A DNA stretch of 64,000 nt from contig NW_006766890.1 of assembly GCF_000275845.1 (NCBI RefSeq), positions 375,042-439,041 on the forward strand. The letters run 5' to 3'. Below are positions 22,008 through 32,705 of the stretch, one piece after another. Below the pieces are notes generated by a model. The model was not told the origin of the DNA and did no database searches. It was given only the letters and a program-made list of their open reading frames with translations. Both the position numbers and the translations under genes were made by a program. Positions within the stretch are counted from its first letter, which is position 1. Each line of letters begins with the position of its first letter. The DNA comes from Dichomitus squalens LYAD-421 SS1 (taxonomy: Eukaryota; Basidiomycota; Agaricomycetes; Polyporales; Polyporaceae).

Positions 22008-22390
22008 CTGATGGCTGACTAAGCTAGACTAGTTGCTGATTAATTCAGACCATATCTAGACAAGAATGAACCTTTGTTTCCCACAGGCAGACAGAACAAT
22101 GAGAAATTGACCAGGGTCTAGGATATCTCCAGACAATGCTAGAACAGTCTAGACAAGTAAAATGTTTGGACCAGACTAGCCACCATGTCAATTACAACAC
22201 AATTCCAAGCTTGCTAAGTGGCACCATATATTGAGTGGCTCTAACCAGCATAGGTACAATGGACTTGACCTGCAGTCTAGCATGAAGAAATCCTACACAT
22301 GGTGACATGTGACATGAAATGACCATTATCTCCGGGCTATGCAGAGTATGGGTTTGACTACCAGACATTCCATGTCCACAATGTATCCAA

Positions 22391-23421
22391 CCAAACACGC
22401 AAGCGAACGCCGCGAAAGGAACAGGCAAGCCGAGGCGGCCGGAGGTTTTGACGTTCCTTGTGATTGGAGGGGGCAAGCCAAATACCAAATCTTTACGTAC
22501 CTACCGGCGGGACTCCGGACAACAGCGGCGCCACGTACGGTCTCCTTATCGGTCCTCCCACGAACACGTATCGTCGTCGAGTGCTGCAAGCAGTCAAGCT
22601 CGGTTTTGGACCAGAGCAATATGGTCAAGCCCGGACGAGAGGCCGCAATCAAGTCCGCAGAGGTAAGGCAGTGGCGTGGCGAATGCCGGGCTTGAGCACA
22701 GGGCGGAAGACGAAGACGATCGTCCGCGTGCTCGACCCCATTCGCTGGGAGAAACGGGTTTCCACGGTGGTTGGAGAAGCGTCGTGCGACGAAAACGTTA
22801 CTCGTCGAGCAGATGACTTGTGTCCACGGTCACCATGACCAACCGCGGCTAGAGTCCGAGCGCAGAAGCGAGGCAGCGAACGTGCGTGCTGCACGGGTGG
22901 CTGACGCGAAGGAGGGGGACGCATGATGATACGAGGAGACGCCCGATAAGGCGGGGGCGGGTTCGTCGAGTCAGACATATCTCCGAGCGATATGTGCAGC
23001 AGAGGCCATTGCTCTGGGGCAGCTGCGGGCTGGACGAGACAGGATCGCAGAGGACAAGGGGCAACGGAGGCGGGCAGGTGGAGGCAAGGGGGCGGGGTGC
23101 TTTGTCAGCAGGCGGGGGAGTGAGTAGCCCACGTGCGCAATTCTGGATGCGAGGATATCGTCACTTGCGAAGGCAAAACTCTGGGTGGGACAACATACTC
23201 GTCGCTCTGCCTTCGCTCTGCCTTCATTCCTCCTCCTCCTCTCCCCATCTCCGTCCCAGGCCCAGATCTGCGCACAACCAACGTGCCTTGTCTCCCACTA
23301 TATCTCCTCCGTCCTGTGCGGCCACAGCCCTTCTCCTTTTCTTATTTTCCGCCGGGCAAGCCCAGCACAACCCCTCCTGTCGAACCTCTCCGTCGCCTCT
23401 TAGCGATCGTCCCTCTCGTGA
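22391..23421. promoter_or_regulatory. GC-rich upstream region of KCS1
   Basis: About 1 kb with several open frames on the plus strand but no family resemblance and no consistent splicing into KCS1. Several GC-box-like words (GGGGGCGGG near 22952 and 23090) and a long pyrimidine-rich stretch just before the start at 23422 suggest promoter and 5' leader. Upstream short frames could act as uORFs. Confidence 0.45.
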
Positions 23422-26400
23422 ATGACTCCTGCCTCTGAGAGCTCTGGCTCTGAGAGGCACTCATCTCCATGTCCACCCTCCCCCTCCACCTCTGTAACCG
23501 TCACTCAGGCCTCGTCTCCGACCTCCCCAACCGGTCCGGCCAAAGGCCGTATCTTCGCGTTGCCACCCGGACCCCCTCGCGCGCACTCACATAAGATCCG
23601 CCGCAAACGCGGCTGGCGCAATGACAGTGAAGATGCTACCGAAGACTCTGGCAATGAGACCCCGCAAGGCTCTCGCCCCTTTCGCGCGTCCTACCAGCGG
23701 GCCTTTCGCAGAGCGTCGGAGCGAGCAATAGCTATGTCCTCTTCACGTGCGTCCCAGCAATCCGAGCTTTTTCGTACTATCTCCCCGGCCACCGCACGTC
23801 GCGCGGCTCCTCGAAGGCCTCCGTCCCCCGTTGCCTCTACTTCGTCTTCCAGTTCCGATCGCGCCGTCCCGACCAGCTCGAACACAGGTATCGGTCGCAA
23901 GGTCGCTGCCTCGTTGGATCTGTTCAAGGAGAGCGCACCCAGCCCTTCGGTAGAGAAGAATGAAGTCGAGGCTTTCGACCTTCCGAGGCCGGAATCATCG
24001 ACAGGGAAGCGCAGGTCTGTCGTTGAGGTCAGCGAGCCCCAGTTCGAGTTTGTCAAGCGGTCGGATTGGCCTGATCGCGGGACGGCCGCTATACGGAGGG
24101 AGAAGAGTTCGACCGGCCTTGACCGGGTTAGGACGCGCGAGAGCACGAGTTCGGTGACGAGCTCACGGGACCAAGACTTCCGTAGACGCAAGGAGCGGAC
24201 ATTATCTCGACGCGAGACGGTGCTCACCGATTTGGCGCAGTGGCGCGCAGCAGTTGAAGCAGGCCGTGCTGACGAGGATGGGCGGGGTAGACCACGAGAG
24301 CGGAGTGTGTTTGTCCAGGAGCCTCTACCGGATGCTGTTATCCTGTCTCCTCCTGGGTCAGAGTCTTCCTCCTCTGTATCTTCCGCGTCCACATTCCACC
24401 TGGAAACCAGACCAACCGTCTCGCCATCGCTGCCACATGTCGTCCCTACATCGCCAAGTCCTCCAGTCCGCACCCATGATCTTGCTCCTTCGCCCGTTAT
24501 TGATCGCCGACTCTCTCCACTTGATCTGCACGAATTGCCTCCACCTGTGCACCGCGCTCCGACACGGTCACACTCTCCGCATGAGCCTCCCATTGCACTC
24601 CCAGTTGCCCTTCCTAGCGTCCCGCAATATTCTCACTTCTTCGATTCTCCTTGGTCTACGGATGACGACGATGAATCCGCTTGGGAGTCCGCATCTGCGA
24701 CGACAACCACGTCCACAACCTCTGCATCTACTCCCTTCCCTCTCTCCCCATCACGAACAAGCCCCCACCCCCAGCCTCGCGTGCATAATCCGGAGGACGA
24801 GGATGACGAGCGACATCAAAGGGCCATGTTGTCTCCTTATGACGACCTCGAGCTGACTCAGGCTGATACGTCGCCTAACACGGACCTGGTGGCCAATCTA
24901 GAGGCTCATTCGCAGGAGAGCTTACCGCATATTCCATTGCGGCCGTTCCGCAATCAGGTTGGCGGACACAGCGCGATCTACAAGTTCACTAAGCGCGCTG
25001 TGTGCAAGGTGAGAACCAGCCTTTTGCGTTCCGTCAGTCATTCAGTCAAATTGAACCAATGTGGATGTTAGCCGCTAGTCTCCCGCGAGAATCTCTTCTA
25101 CGAAGCTGTCGAGCGTGAAGCTCCTCCTTTGCTTGACTTCATCCCACGTTATCTGGGCGTGATGCTGGTCAGCTACCGCCGAGTGCCCAAGAGCTCGAGT
25201 CTTTCCCCGCAGATCCCCTCCGCCGCCCGGCCCAGAGGTCTCCTCACCGAGTCACAGTCTCCCCGCCCGATATTGCAGAAGTCGGCGAGCGAGAACCCTC
25301 GTTCCACGCCGTCATTCCATCCGGGGCAGGAGGGTGGAGATACCGACACAGAGGAGGCGGAGCTTCCTGAGGTCGCCTTGGACTACAATCGCCACATTAT
25401 TCCTGAATGGTTACTGCGCGGCCGCCGCAATCGTGCGATGTCCCACTCAGTCACTTCGTCTCCTGCCCCTCCAGTCGATCACCGTCTGAGACGGCCTCAT
25501 CTGAACGGCCTGAACGGTATGACTGCCTCCAGCCCGGATCTAGGGATGTCCACGCTGCGTTCCCACCACGCTTGCGCCGCTTCCCAACGACACCCGGCCA
25601 GCAGACTTGCGTACTCGCGGACAGTCGAGGATGTGGACAACCGGACACCGATGAACTCACCGCGGTTCCCTGCCCCTCAGCTCACAACTTCCCTGTCAGG
25701 ACAAGGGTCTGTGTCGCCTGGTAGCCAGTTCCAGACGGGATGGTTCGGCGGTACCGGTTCTACTGTCGTGAATACACGGTTCAAGGACCATGTGTTCAGC
25801 ACTCTGCTCCGTCGATTGTCCAGGCACGCTTCGGGCAAGACTACGTCCAGCACGAAGGCGGAGGATGACGGCGAGGTAGCAGACGGAGAAGGTGAAGGGG
25901 CTTCGTTCAGCGACGGTGCTGACAAGTTTCGTCGCAAGAAAAAGCTCAGCAGGGTAGAGCGATTACGGCAAGAGGAAGGTAGCGTGCTCGGGAAGCCGCT
26001 GCGGCGAGTACAGAGTGACCGTGAGATTGGACATCACGCCTCCTATCCCACGCACCCTTTGGAGCGGGATCGTGACGCGGCCTCTGGAGAGGTGTTCGAC
26101 TTCGAGTCGCAATCCGATGACCCGTGCGCTCCTCGCGCCCCGCTGGAGGTGCAGGATGGCCAGTCGTTTGCGGCGCGTTCGTACCGTCGTCATCGTTCGC
26201 GCTCGCTTCCTCGTGATGTCTCCCAGCCCTGCATTCCTCACTCACCCCATCTCCCCATCGATCACCGCGAACCGGACCCAACTGTTACTCGTCAGAACCA
26301 CTTCATCTTGATGGAAGATCTCACCGGTCGGCTCAAGTACTCGTGCGTCCTCGATCTGAAGATGGGCACGCGACAGTACGGGATGGACGCGACGCCAGGA

Positions 26401-27446
26401 AAGAAGAAGAGCCAGCGGAAGAAGTGCGACCGGACGACGAGCAGAACGCTGGGTGTGCGAGTGTGCGGGATGCAGGTAAGTGTCGTTCAGGTCCATGAAC
26501 GGATACCTTGACGTGCTATTTGCACGTGTGGTCGATTTGGTCGTACCTGTTGCGCCTGAAGCTGTTCATTGGTCCAGACGGCATGGTTGTTCGGTTCGCT
26601 GACATGTCCTAATTTACCAAGGTTTGGAACCACGTCACGCAGTCCTACGTTACCCAGGACAAATACAAGGGCCGCGAGGTCCGTCCGGAAGACTTCCCTG
26701 CGGTGCTCAGCTCCTTCCTCCATGACGGGGAACGCCTGCTCGTGTACCAGATCCCGGTCATCTTGCGCAAGATCTACGCCCTCGCGCGCATCGTCAATCG
26801 CCTGAATGGGTACCGCTTCTACGGCTGCAGCCTGCTCATGATCTATGACGGCGACCGCGAAGCCCAGGAGGCGTTCCGCGCCTCCGTCCTCGACCATCCC
26901 TCGTCGCGCAGCAAGCGTGGCGAGTCCCTCGAGCGTCGGCTGGACGCGCGCACCCAGACGGAGAGCAAGCCACCGACGCTCCGCCGTTCGCACAGCGAAG
27001 ACTTGCTTCTAGGCCCCGTCGCCGACCGCGTCAGCCGCCGTCGCAAGCGCGGCGAGGTCCAAATCCGTCTCGTCGACTTTGCGCACACGACGACGGGACG
27101 AGACTGGCTCCCGTACCCGCCTCCCAACGGCGAGATTGAGGAGGTCACGAGCGGGAAGGGTTACCAGGCAGAGGTCGACCCTGAGACAGGGCTCATCTAC
27201 GCTCGGTTCCCCCCGCACTACCCCGACCAGCCCGACAGGGGGTTCCTCTTCGGGCTGATGAACCTTGCGGAGACGCTGGAGAAGATCTGGAACGAGGAGC
27301 GGCTGCGGAGGATCAAGAGCTCGCGCGACGACCCAACTGCCGCGGCGGAACAGCTCCCGCCGCTGTCGACGGACGGGAAGGAGGTCTTCGACAAGATATT
27401 TAGGACGCCGGACGGCGAGGAGGACTTCGGGATGATCTCGACCTGA
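23422..27446 (+). CDS. KCS1: Inositol hexakisphosphate kinase
   Basis: Converts InsP6 to the pyrophosphate 5-InsP7 in phosphate and stress signalling; 1271 residues. Exons: 23422-25008, 25072-26475, 26622-27446 (3816 nt in frame). A very long Ser/Pro/Arg-rich N-terminus, about 500 residues, leads to LRPFRNQVGGHSAIYKFTKR, the start of the kinase fold. The inositol-binding PxxxDxKxG-type motif is VLDLKMG (about 955-961), the SLL motif is SLLMIYDGD (about 1067), and the catalytic DFAHT is at about 1149-1153. A roughly 300-residue insertion sits between the N-lobe segment PPLLDFIPRYLGVML and the catalytic core. This matches fungal Kcs1, which is longer than animal IP6K. The start is the first ATG after a pyrimidine-rich leader. 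Confidence 0.94.
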
Positions 27447-28627
27447 GTCGCCTCTGCCCGCTGGACAATTTCTGGCTTCTTGTGCATATTGTACGTCCTT
27501 TCTTGTACATAACTTCTATAACTTGCTGTTTTTCTCCTTATATTCTCTTGTCTCGTCGTCTCCTGTTCATATTTCATGTCGTCTCCCCTCACTCAAGTAG
27601 CGGTTTATGTCATTCATCTCTTACTCGTTCACAGTCTGTTCGCATGCATCCGTCCGAACAATGGACCTCCATCCTACGACTTATGATGTACCTATAACCA
27701 TCCAAGTAAGTTATGATGACGCACATAATTAGCCAGTCTCTCCGTCTCTATCTCGTGAACGCGCTGCGAATGCCTGTACTAGTACTTGCGGAGTTTTACG
27801 TTAGGTGTGAACGGTGCGAGTTTCATCGCCGTACGTTTTTCAAGTATTGCAGGCCGAGCCTGCGTGACGACGTACGCTGCCACAGAGGTGTGCGGGTTAA
27901 GACTCGACCCCTTGACCCTCTCGGCTTGACCCCGGGGTTTGACTTGGGGTCTGACCCGGGTCTGACCTTTTCGAGGGGTCAACACGTGATGCATGGTCGG
28001 CCCTCGCGTAGAATAGTCGACCGCGTAATACCGGGAGCGCGGGCAGGGCGCCTTGCAGGGTGAAATTGCCCAGCTCGAGCGAAGGCAGATGAAGACTCAG
28101 ATGCCACAATGACGACGGGATATACCAACTATGCTACACCTTGCACCTCTCTGAGTTCTCGCTGGTTTTGGAGGGGTTTCCCAGACACGCTCCTCTGGGT
28201 CGGCATCCATCTCCATCGTGGCAAGTCTCTCGCAGCGTTCCTGAAGGCCATCGGTTTCACTCCCCCGCTTATGGATGGCCGAAACATTGGACAGTTGGAA
28301 AGAACAATTGGAACTGGCAAGAACTTGGCAATCAGAAGGCGGGTTCGTGGCCGCTGAAGGCGAGCCCGAGCTCGAGCAGCGAGCAGCGAGTGGCGGACGG
28401 CCGGCCGACCCGGCGGTTCACGTGCCCGGAAGCTCCGACGTTGATGTCGCCTTGGCTTGACCCAGGTCTGACCCAGCCGAGTACATGTCTGCGCTGCCAT
28501 ACACACACGTTCGTCCAGAAATGTGCGGAGTCAACGGGACGCATTGCATTGCTTCACGCTATCGTCTATTAAGTGCAGTGTATTATGGTAAGGACGGAAG
28601 AGGTTGCGAGGCCTGCGCGGATGGAAT
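27447..28627. other. Long convergent intergenic region
   Basis: About 1.2 kb between the KCS1 stop and the QCR9 stop. The first part looks like 3' UTR (pyrimidine-rich, AT-richer). Further right are clustered TTGACCC/CTGACCC words at 27905-27978 and 28455-28480. Small frames at 28109-28572 show no domain and no plausible splice model. I see no gene here. Confidence 0.5.
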
Positions 28628-28976
28628 CTACTCCTCTTCCACGTATCTAGAGCGGATGTCCTTCCATTGTTTCTACAGACAGATTCAGCATACTGCACGT
28701 CTCATGCGGGTGAGACGGTACGTACTCCCTTGTTCCAGGTATCCCAAAACTTCGTGACACCGAGGTCGAAGCCGATGCTGAATGCGAACGCACCGGCGAA
28801 GATCGTCGGGACGAAAACACCTGTCGGCCAGAGCGTTCAACCCTGCCCTACCACGCGTCTCCCCGAGCAAACTTACTGTTACGCTTCACGACAGCGTTGT
28901 AGAGAGTGTTGGCCAGCTGCAACCAAGAGGTCAGATCGCGCAAAGGACAGCAGCACCGGGGGCACTCACAGACATG
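28628..28976 (-). CDS. QCR9: Cytochrome bc1 complex subunit 9
   Basis: 61-residue subunit of respiratory complex III, single-pass inner mitochondrial membrane protein. Exons: 28628-28672, 28726-28820, 28877-28916, 28971-28976 (186 nt in frame). The sequence LANTLYNAVVKRN leads into SVFVPTIFAGAFAFSIGFD (membrane segment), then GVTKFWDTWNKGKQWKDI, the family signature. The first coding exon has only six bases (ATG TCT). Too short and too split to be found from open frames alone. Head-to-head with uS11m, 153 bp between starts, so two mitochondrial genes share one promoter. Confidence 0.93.
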
Positions 28977-29129
28977 GCTGGTGGATGGTCGGGAGTTCGT
29001 AGTGAATCGGAGGGGGGGATAGGCGCGCGTACGACTGGTCGAGCGGGGTTTGGAAATTTCGAGGCGCCCAGCGAGTGTCCGGTGAACGTAGATGGGTTTG
29101 GGCTCGAATGCACACTTGGACTCGCTCTC

Positions 29130-29810
29130 ATGTCCCTCCTCAGGCTCCTCCCTACTCTTAGGACACCACCACTGCAACGGACATGTGTTGCTGCGCTCTC
29201 TTACTGCGCACCCAGACTCGCTGAGGCTCCGAAACAGGATGCCAACGTGTTGATGCAGTTCGACGACCTGTTGAAAGACGACGACCCATCTACTCGGAGC
29301 GAAACCGCGACCACACCACCCCCTGTAGAGGAGGACCTCCCACCACCACCCCCTCCAAATAGCTTCCCGCGCAATCCCTCTCCCGCCAATCCGATCACCG
29401 CCGCGAAGCAGGACGGCAAGGTGTCTTCCAAGGGCGCCGTCAGGCCCGTGTACAACGTCTCGGTCAAGTCCTCACGGAACAACACGATCATCACGTTCGC
29501 GAAACCGGACGGGAACCAGCTCGTCACGCTCACGGGCGGGAAGCTCGGGTTCAAGAAGAGCAACCGGAACGGGTACGAGGCGGGGTACCAGTGCGCGGTG
29601 GGCATCATCGGAGCGATGGAGGCGGAGATGGACCGGGTTGATTTCGACTGGCATTTGTACTTGAAAGGCTTTGGGCAGGGGAGGGACGCGATGCTCACGG
29701 CGATCACGACGGCGGTGGGGGCAAAGGTGAAGCCGAAGCTGAAGCGCGTCACGGATAGGACGCCGCTGAAGATTGGTGGGACGAGGGGCCAGAAGACGCG
29801 GCGGATATGA
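29130..29810 (+). CDS. MRPS18: Mitochondrial ribosomal protein uS11m
   Basis: Small-subunit mitochondrial ribosomal protein of the bacterial S11 family, 226 residues, intronless. The first ~25 residues (MSLLRLLPTLRTPPLQR) are basic and hydrophobic and fit a mitochondrial presequence. A Pro-rich linker precedes the S11 fold, which starts at about residue 110 with YNVSVKSSRNNTIITFAKPD and continues with TLTGGKLGFKKSNR. It ends with the basic RVTDRTPLKIGGTRGQKTRRI, the typical S11 C-terminus. The open frame extends upstream of 29130, but this ATG places the targeting peptide correctly. Divergent from QCR9. Confidence 0.92.
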   Translation: MSLLRLLPTLRTPPLQRTCVAALSYCAPRLAEAPKQDANVLMQFDDLLKDDDPSTRSETATTPPPVEEDLPPPPPPNSFPRNPSPANPITAAKQDGKVSSKGAVRPVYNVSVKSSRNNTIITFAKPDGNQLVTLTGGKLGFKKSNRNGYEAGYQCAVGIIGAMEAEMDRVDFDWHLYLKGFGQGRDAMLTAITTAVGAKVKPKLKRVTDRTPLKIGGTRGQKTRRI

Positions 29811-30502
29811 CCTTGCATAGTAAGTACCGCATGCGTGCATACAGCTTGGTCTCTGTGTTTGAGACCTGACCGTTCTGATATACCTACAGTGTTCACCACT
29901 GTACCGTGTTCCCTTCAGACCTCCATCTATCCCCTTCCTCATCCCCTCCTATGTTGCGCTTTCTGTGCAGGCCATCACATTTACTCTCCTGCAACTCACT
30001 GCTCTCGTCGTCTGACCCCCTTGCTCGCAGTCCGTGGTAGGGTCTGAGGAGCAGGAGGATAGTTCGTCTCTGAAGTACTGTATGTCTTGGACTAATGGAG
30101 ATTTAGAGCAGTGTCATGATTCCGCGTGCATGATATGTCAACAAGATGTGTCTGCAGACGACTCTGTCAACATCACTGATGTAACGCTGTGTGCGTCGGG
30201 TCGCGCTGCTCGGCGGGAAGGGCAAAAAGGGTAAGCCGGTCGGGAGATGTGGTGGGTAGGGGAGGTGCTTGCGTCTGCTTCCGGCGGGCGGGCGCCAACG
30301 GATTGCTGAACGCGTTTCTTCGGCACGAGGCCGGCCGCAGCTTCATAAACGTCTCCCTCTCCCTCTGCCAATCTCCACATATCGCTTGTTTTGTCCCTCC
30401 TTCCTTCCCCTTCCCTCTCACGTCCAATCGTTCTTGTTCATCCTGACTGCTACAGCTCTTAGACCGCTACTTGCACGCTTCAGAGCGACCCAGCTGACGC
30501 AC
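29811..30502. other. Intergenic, promoter of ABHD5-type gene
   Basis: About 690 bases without a supported gene. The right half has pyrimidine-rich tracts (30340-30420) typical of agaricomycete leaders. Nothing else recognised. Confidence 0.45.
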
Positions 30503-32077
30503 ATGATGACTGCAAGCGACGCGTTCATCCCCCTGCCTCCTGCCCGTGAGATACCCTCGACATTCGTTGCTAGCGTCAAGAGCTGGTGAGTTCTTTACGA
30601 GTTGTGAATCTTTTTGCGATTCCTCATGTGTCTGGCCAGGTGGGCTGCAGGAGAGAAGGAGAGTGCTGCTAGCGAGGAACGCTTACTAAGGTGAGTACCA
30701 CCAGCCTTGCTATCCGTGTGTTTCTTCGACCAACGCGTTACGCAGAAAGCTCCCTTACTTTCGACCGGCTGGATCCCAACCCCCAACACCAGATTATGCG
30801 CATGATGTTGTGGCGCAGAGCTCAAGGATTGAGCTTGATGACCCGAAGCATTTCCTCAACACCTTCGCGATAACTCCCACCAAGCCTGCGGCAGATGCAC
30901 CACCACCTGCGGTAATGCTTCATGGCTATGGTGCAGGGCTCGGCTTCTTCTTCCAGAACTTTCCAGCACTAGGACGTTGGGCGGGCAAACGCGGCGCGTC
31001 CGTATACGCCGTGGACTGGCTCGGAATGGGGCGCTCCGCGCGGGTTCCCTTCCACGTCAAAGCGAAACGGGAAGACATCGATGGCCGCGTCCGCGAGGCT
31101 GAGTCGTTCTTCATCGACTCGCTGGAGCAGTGGAGGCAGAAGATGGGTCTCGAATCAATGACGCTCATCGGCCATTCGCTGGGGGGCTATCTCTCCGTCG
31201 CATACGCCCTCCGCTATCCCACGCGCGTCAACAAGCTCATCCTGCTCTCGCCCGCAGGTGTCCCGCACGATCGGAACAGCACCGTGCCCTCGCGAGAGCT
31301 CACGGACGAGCAGGCGACGGGCGCGTCGAGCGCGGATCACGCAGAACCCGCTAGCTCGCGCAAGGTCGAGGAATTGAAAGCGAGCCAGGAGGAGGCGCAG
31401 CGTCAGGAGAGCCGCTCCCGCAAGGTCTTCACGTATCTGTGGGAGCAGGGCTGGAGCCCGTTCCAGGTCGTTCGCTCCACCGTCTTCTGGAGCCCCATGC
31501 TTATCGGGAAGTACTCTTCACGACGGTTCATCGGTCTGGGTGACGAGGATACCCGGGCGATGCACCACTACATCACGAACATCACGCTCGCGAAGGGCTC
31601 TGGGGAGTATTGTATATGTGAGTGTCTAGGCTCCCAATCTCCGGGAAAGAAAGCTGACGCAGGGCCCGCTATCTAGCACATTTGCTTGCTCCTGGCGCTC
31701 ATGCACGCCGCCCACTCGTTGATCGTATCTCCGCACTCAAGATCCCAATAACCTTCGTTTGTACGTACATCGTTGCCCATCACCGCTGAGCACATAATCT
31801 AATAGGCATACTAGATGGTGATCACGACTGGATGGACCCGGAAGGCGGAAAGGAGTCCGTCGAGAGACTACGTCAAGCCGGCAACGGCAATGGTCGCATG
31901 TACATGATCCCTCATGCAGGTCATCACGGTGAGCTAGTTTGACACTGCAGCAATCGGCGAATTGCAACTCATCCCTCGCTTCCAGTCTACCTTGACAACC
32001 CGAAAGCAATGAACGACCTGCTCGTCAAGGAACTCGATCGCGCCGCGGATCCCAGCCGCACGTCTTATTCTCCATAG
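30503..32077 (+). CDS. Alpha/beta hydrolase, ABHD4/ABHD5-CLD1 family
   Basis: 431-residue hydrolase. Exons: 30503-30585, 30640-30690, 30746-31617, 31677-31760, 31815-31928, 31986-32077 (1296 nt in frame). Oxyanion motif HGYGAGLGFFFQNF, nucleophile elbow GHSLGG with Ser189, acid-residue block YGDHDWMD and the HX4D motif H400-D405 (HHVYLD) with its catalytic histidine are all present. CGI-58/ABHD5 homologues act in phospholipid and lipid-droplet metabolism; yeast Cld1 deacylates mitochondrial cardiolipin and Ict1 acylates lysophosphatidic acid. An intact serine favours a true lipase or acyltransferase. The exact substrate and location are open. Two adjacent ATGs (30503, 30506) begin the frame. 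Confidence 0.9.
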
Positions 32078-32705
32078 ACGCAAGCCTAGAATTATTCATA
32101 CTGATATGAACTATTTCCCTGGTTCACCTTGATATTCCCTCTCCTTGGACGGACGTGACACTCGTCATCCATTCCTTCTCGGCCTTCCCATCATTTGCGC
32201 TGCATAGTTCAGTGCTACTGCTTCTGTTCACTTACTCCTCAAGGGCTCTCTGCATTAATGACTTTCGTCGTGTATCAGCTGCATAGTACAAGAACTGTAA
32301 TATATCTGAGCGCATTGCACGGACATATCCACTATTGAATCTGTCCTTCGCGGGAGGGTAGAGAACCAGCGCTCGTTTGCTCGAGGCGGCGCACGCCCAA
32401 GCCACGCTCATCCCATGCCCCTCGAAGCCTTCCACGATGACCTGCATTGCAATGATATATTCGTCCCTGAGAGCCTCACTCCCTGCACTCGTGCTTCCGA
32501 CGGCGAACCCTTGACCCTTCCCTTCGCGGAAGGTCAGTTCCTGAGAGGAGAGCAGTCGGAGTTATCTCGTCCCCTGCGCAGTGCGTGCGAGCTCGGAGCT
32601 ACTGTAAGTAGCAGCGCTGCTGCAGCACAACAGTCATCACTGCTCGTCTGTTTGATCTCCCCGCAAGAAGCCTGGCCCGCTAACCATCCCCTTGATGCGA
32701 TCGTG
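32078..32705. other. Intergenic between two plus-strand genes
   Basis: 628 bases. No supported gene; an open frame runs into the next gene from 32415 but lacks family support before the ATG at 32706. Confidence 0.45.

Larger units (their letters stand above)
20830..22390. other. AT-rich, low-complexity compositional island
   Basis: From about 20830 to 22390 the sequence shifts from the GC-rich background to AT-rich, repetitive DNA with many short TGG/GTT and CTAGAC-type words. TCTAGACAAG occurs twice (22055-22064, 22148-22157). Both edges are sharp: GC-rich coding exon on the left and GC-rich promoter DNA on the right. I found no terminal repeats or target-site duplication by eye. It includes the promoter and most exons of the 20404-21895 gene. 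Confidence 0.6.

Noticed and set aside
22339..22838. Overlapping plus-strand frames upstream of KCS1
   Set aside because: Three overlapping frames in different phases with no recognisable content; fits GC-rich promoter DNA.
23691..24593. 300-codon minus-strand frame opposite the KCS1 N-terminus
   Set aside because: Antisense to a well-supported coding exon and without domains.
28109..28572. Possible small gene between KCS1 and QCR9
   Set aside because: Overlapping frames of similar length in several phases, no conserved motif, no clear promoter or intron pattern.
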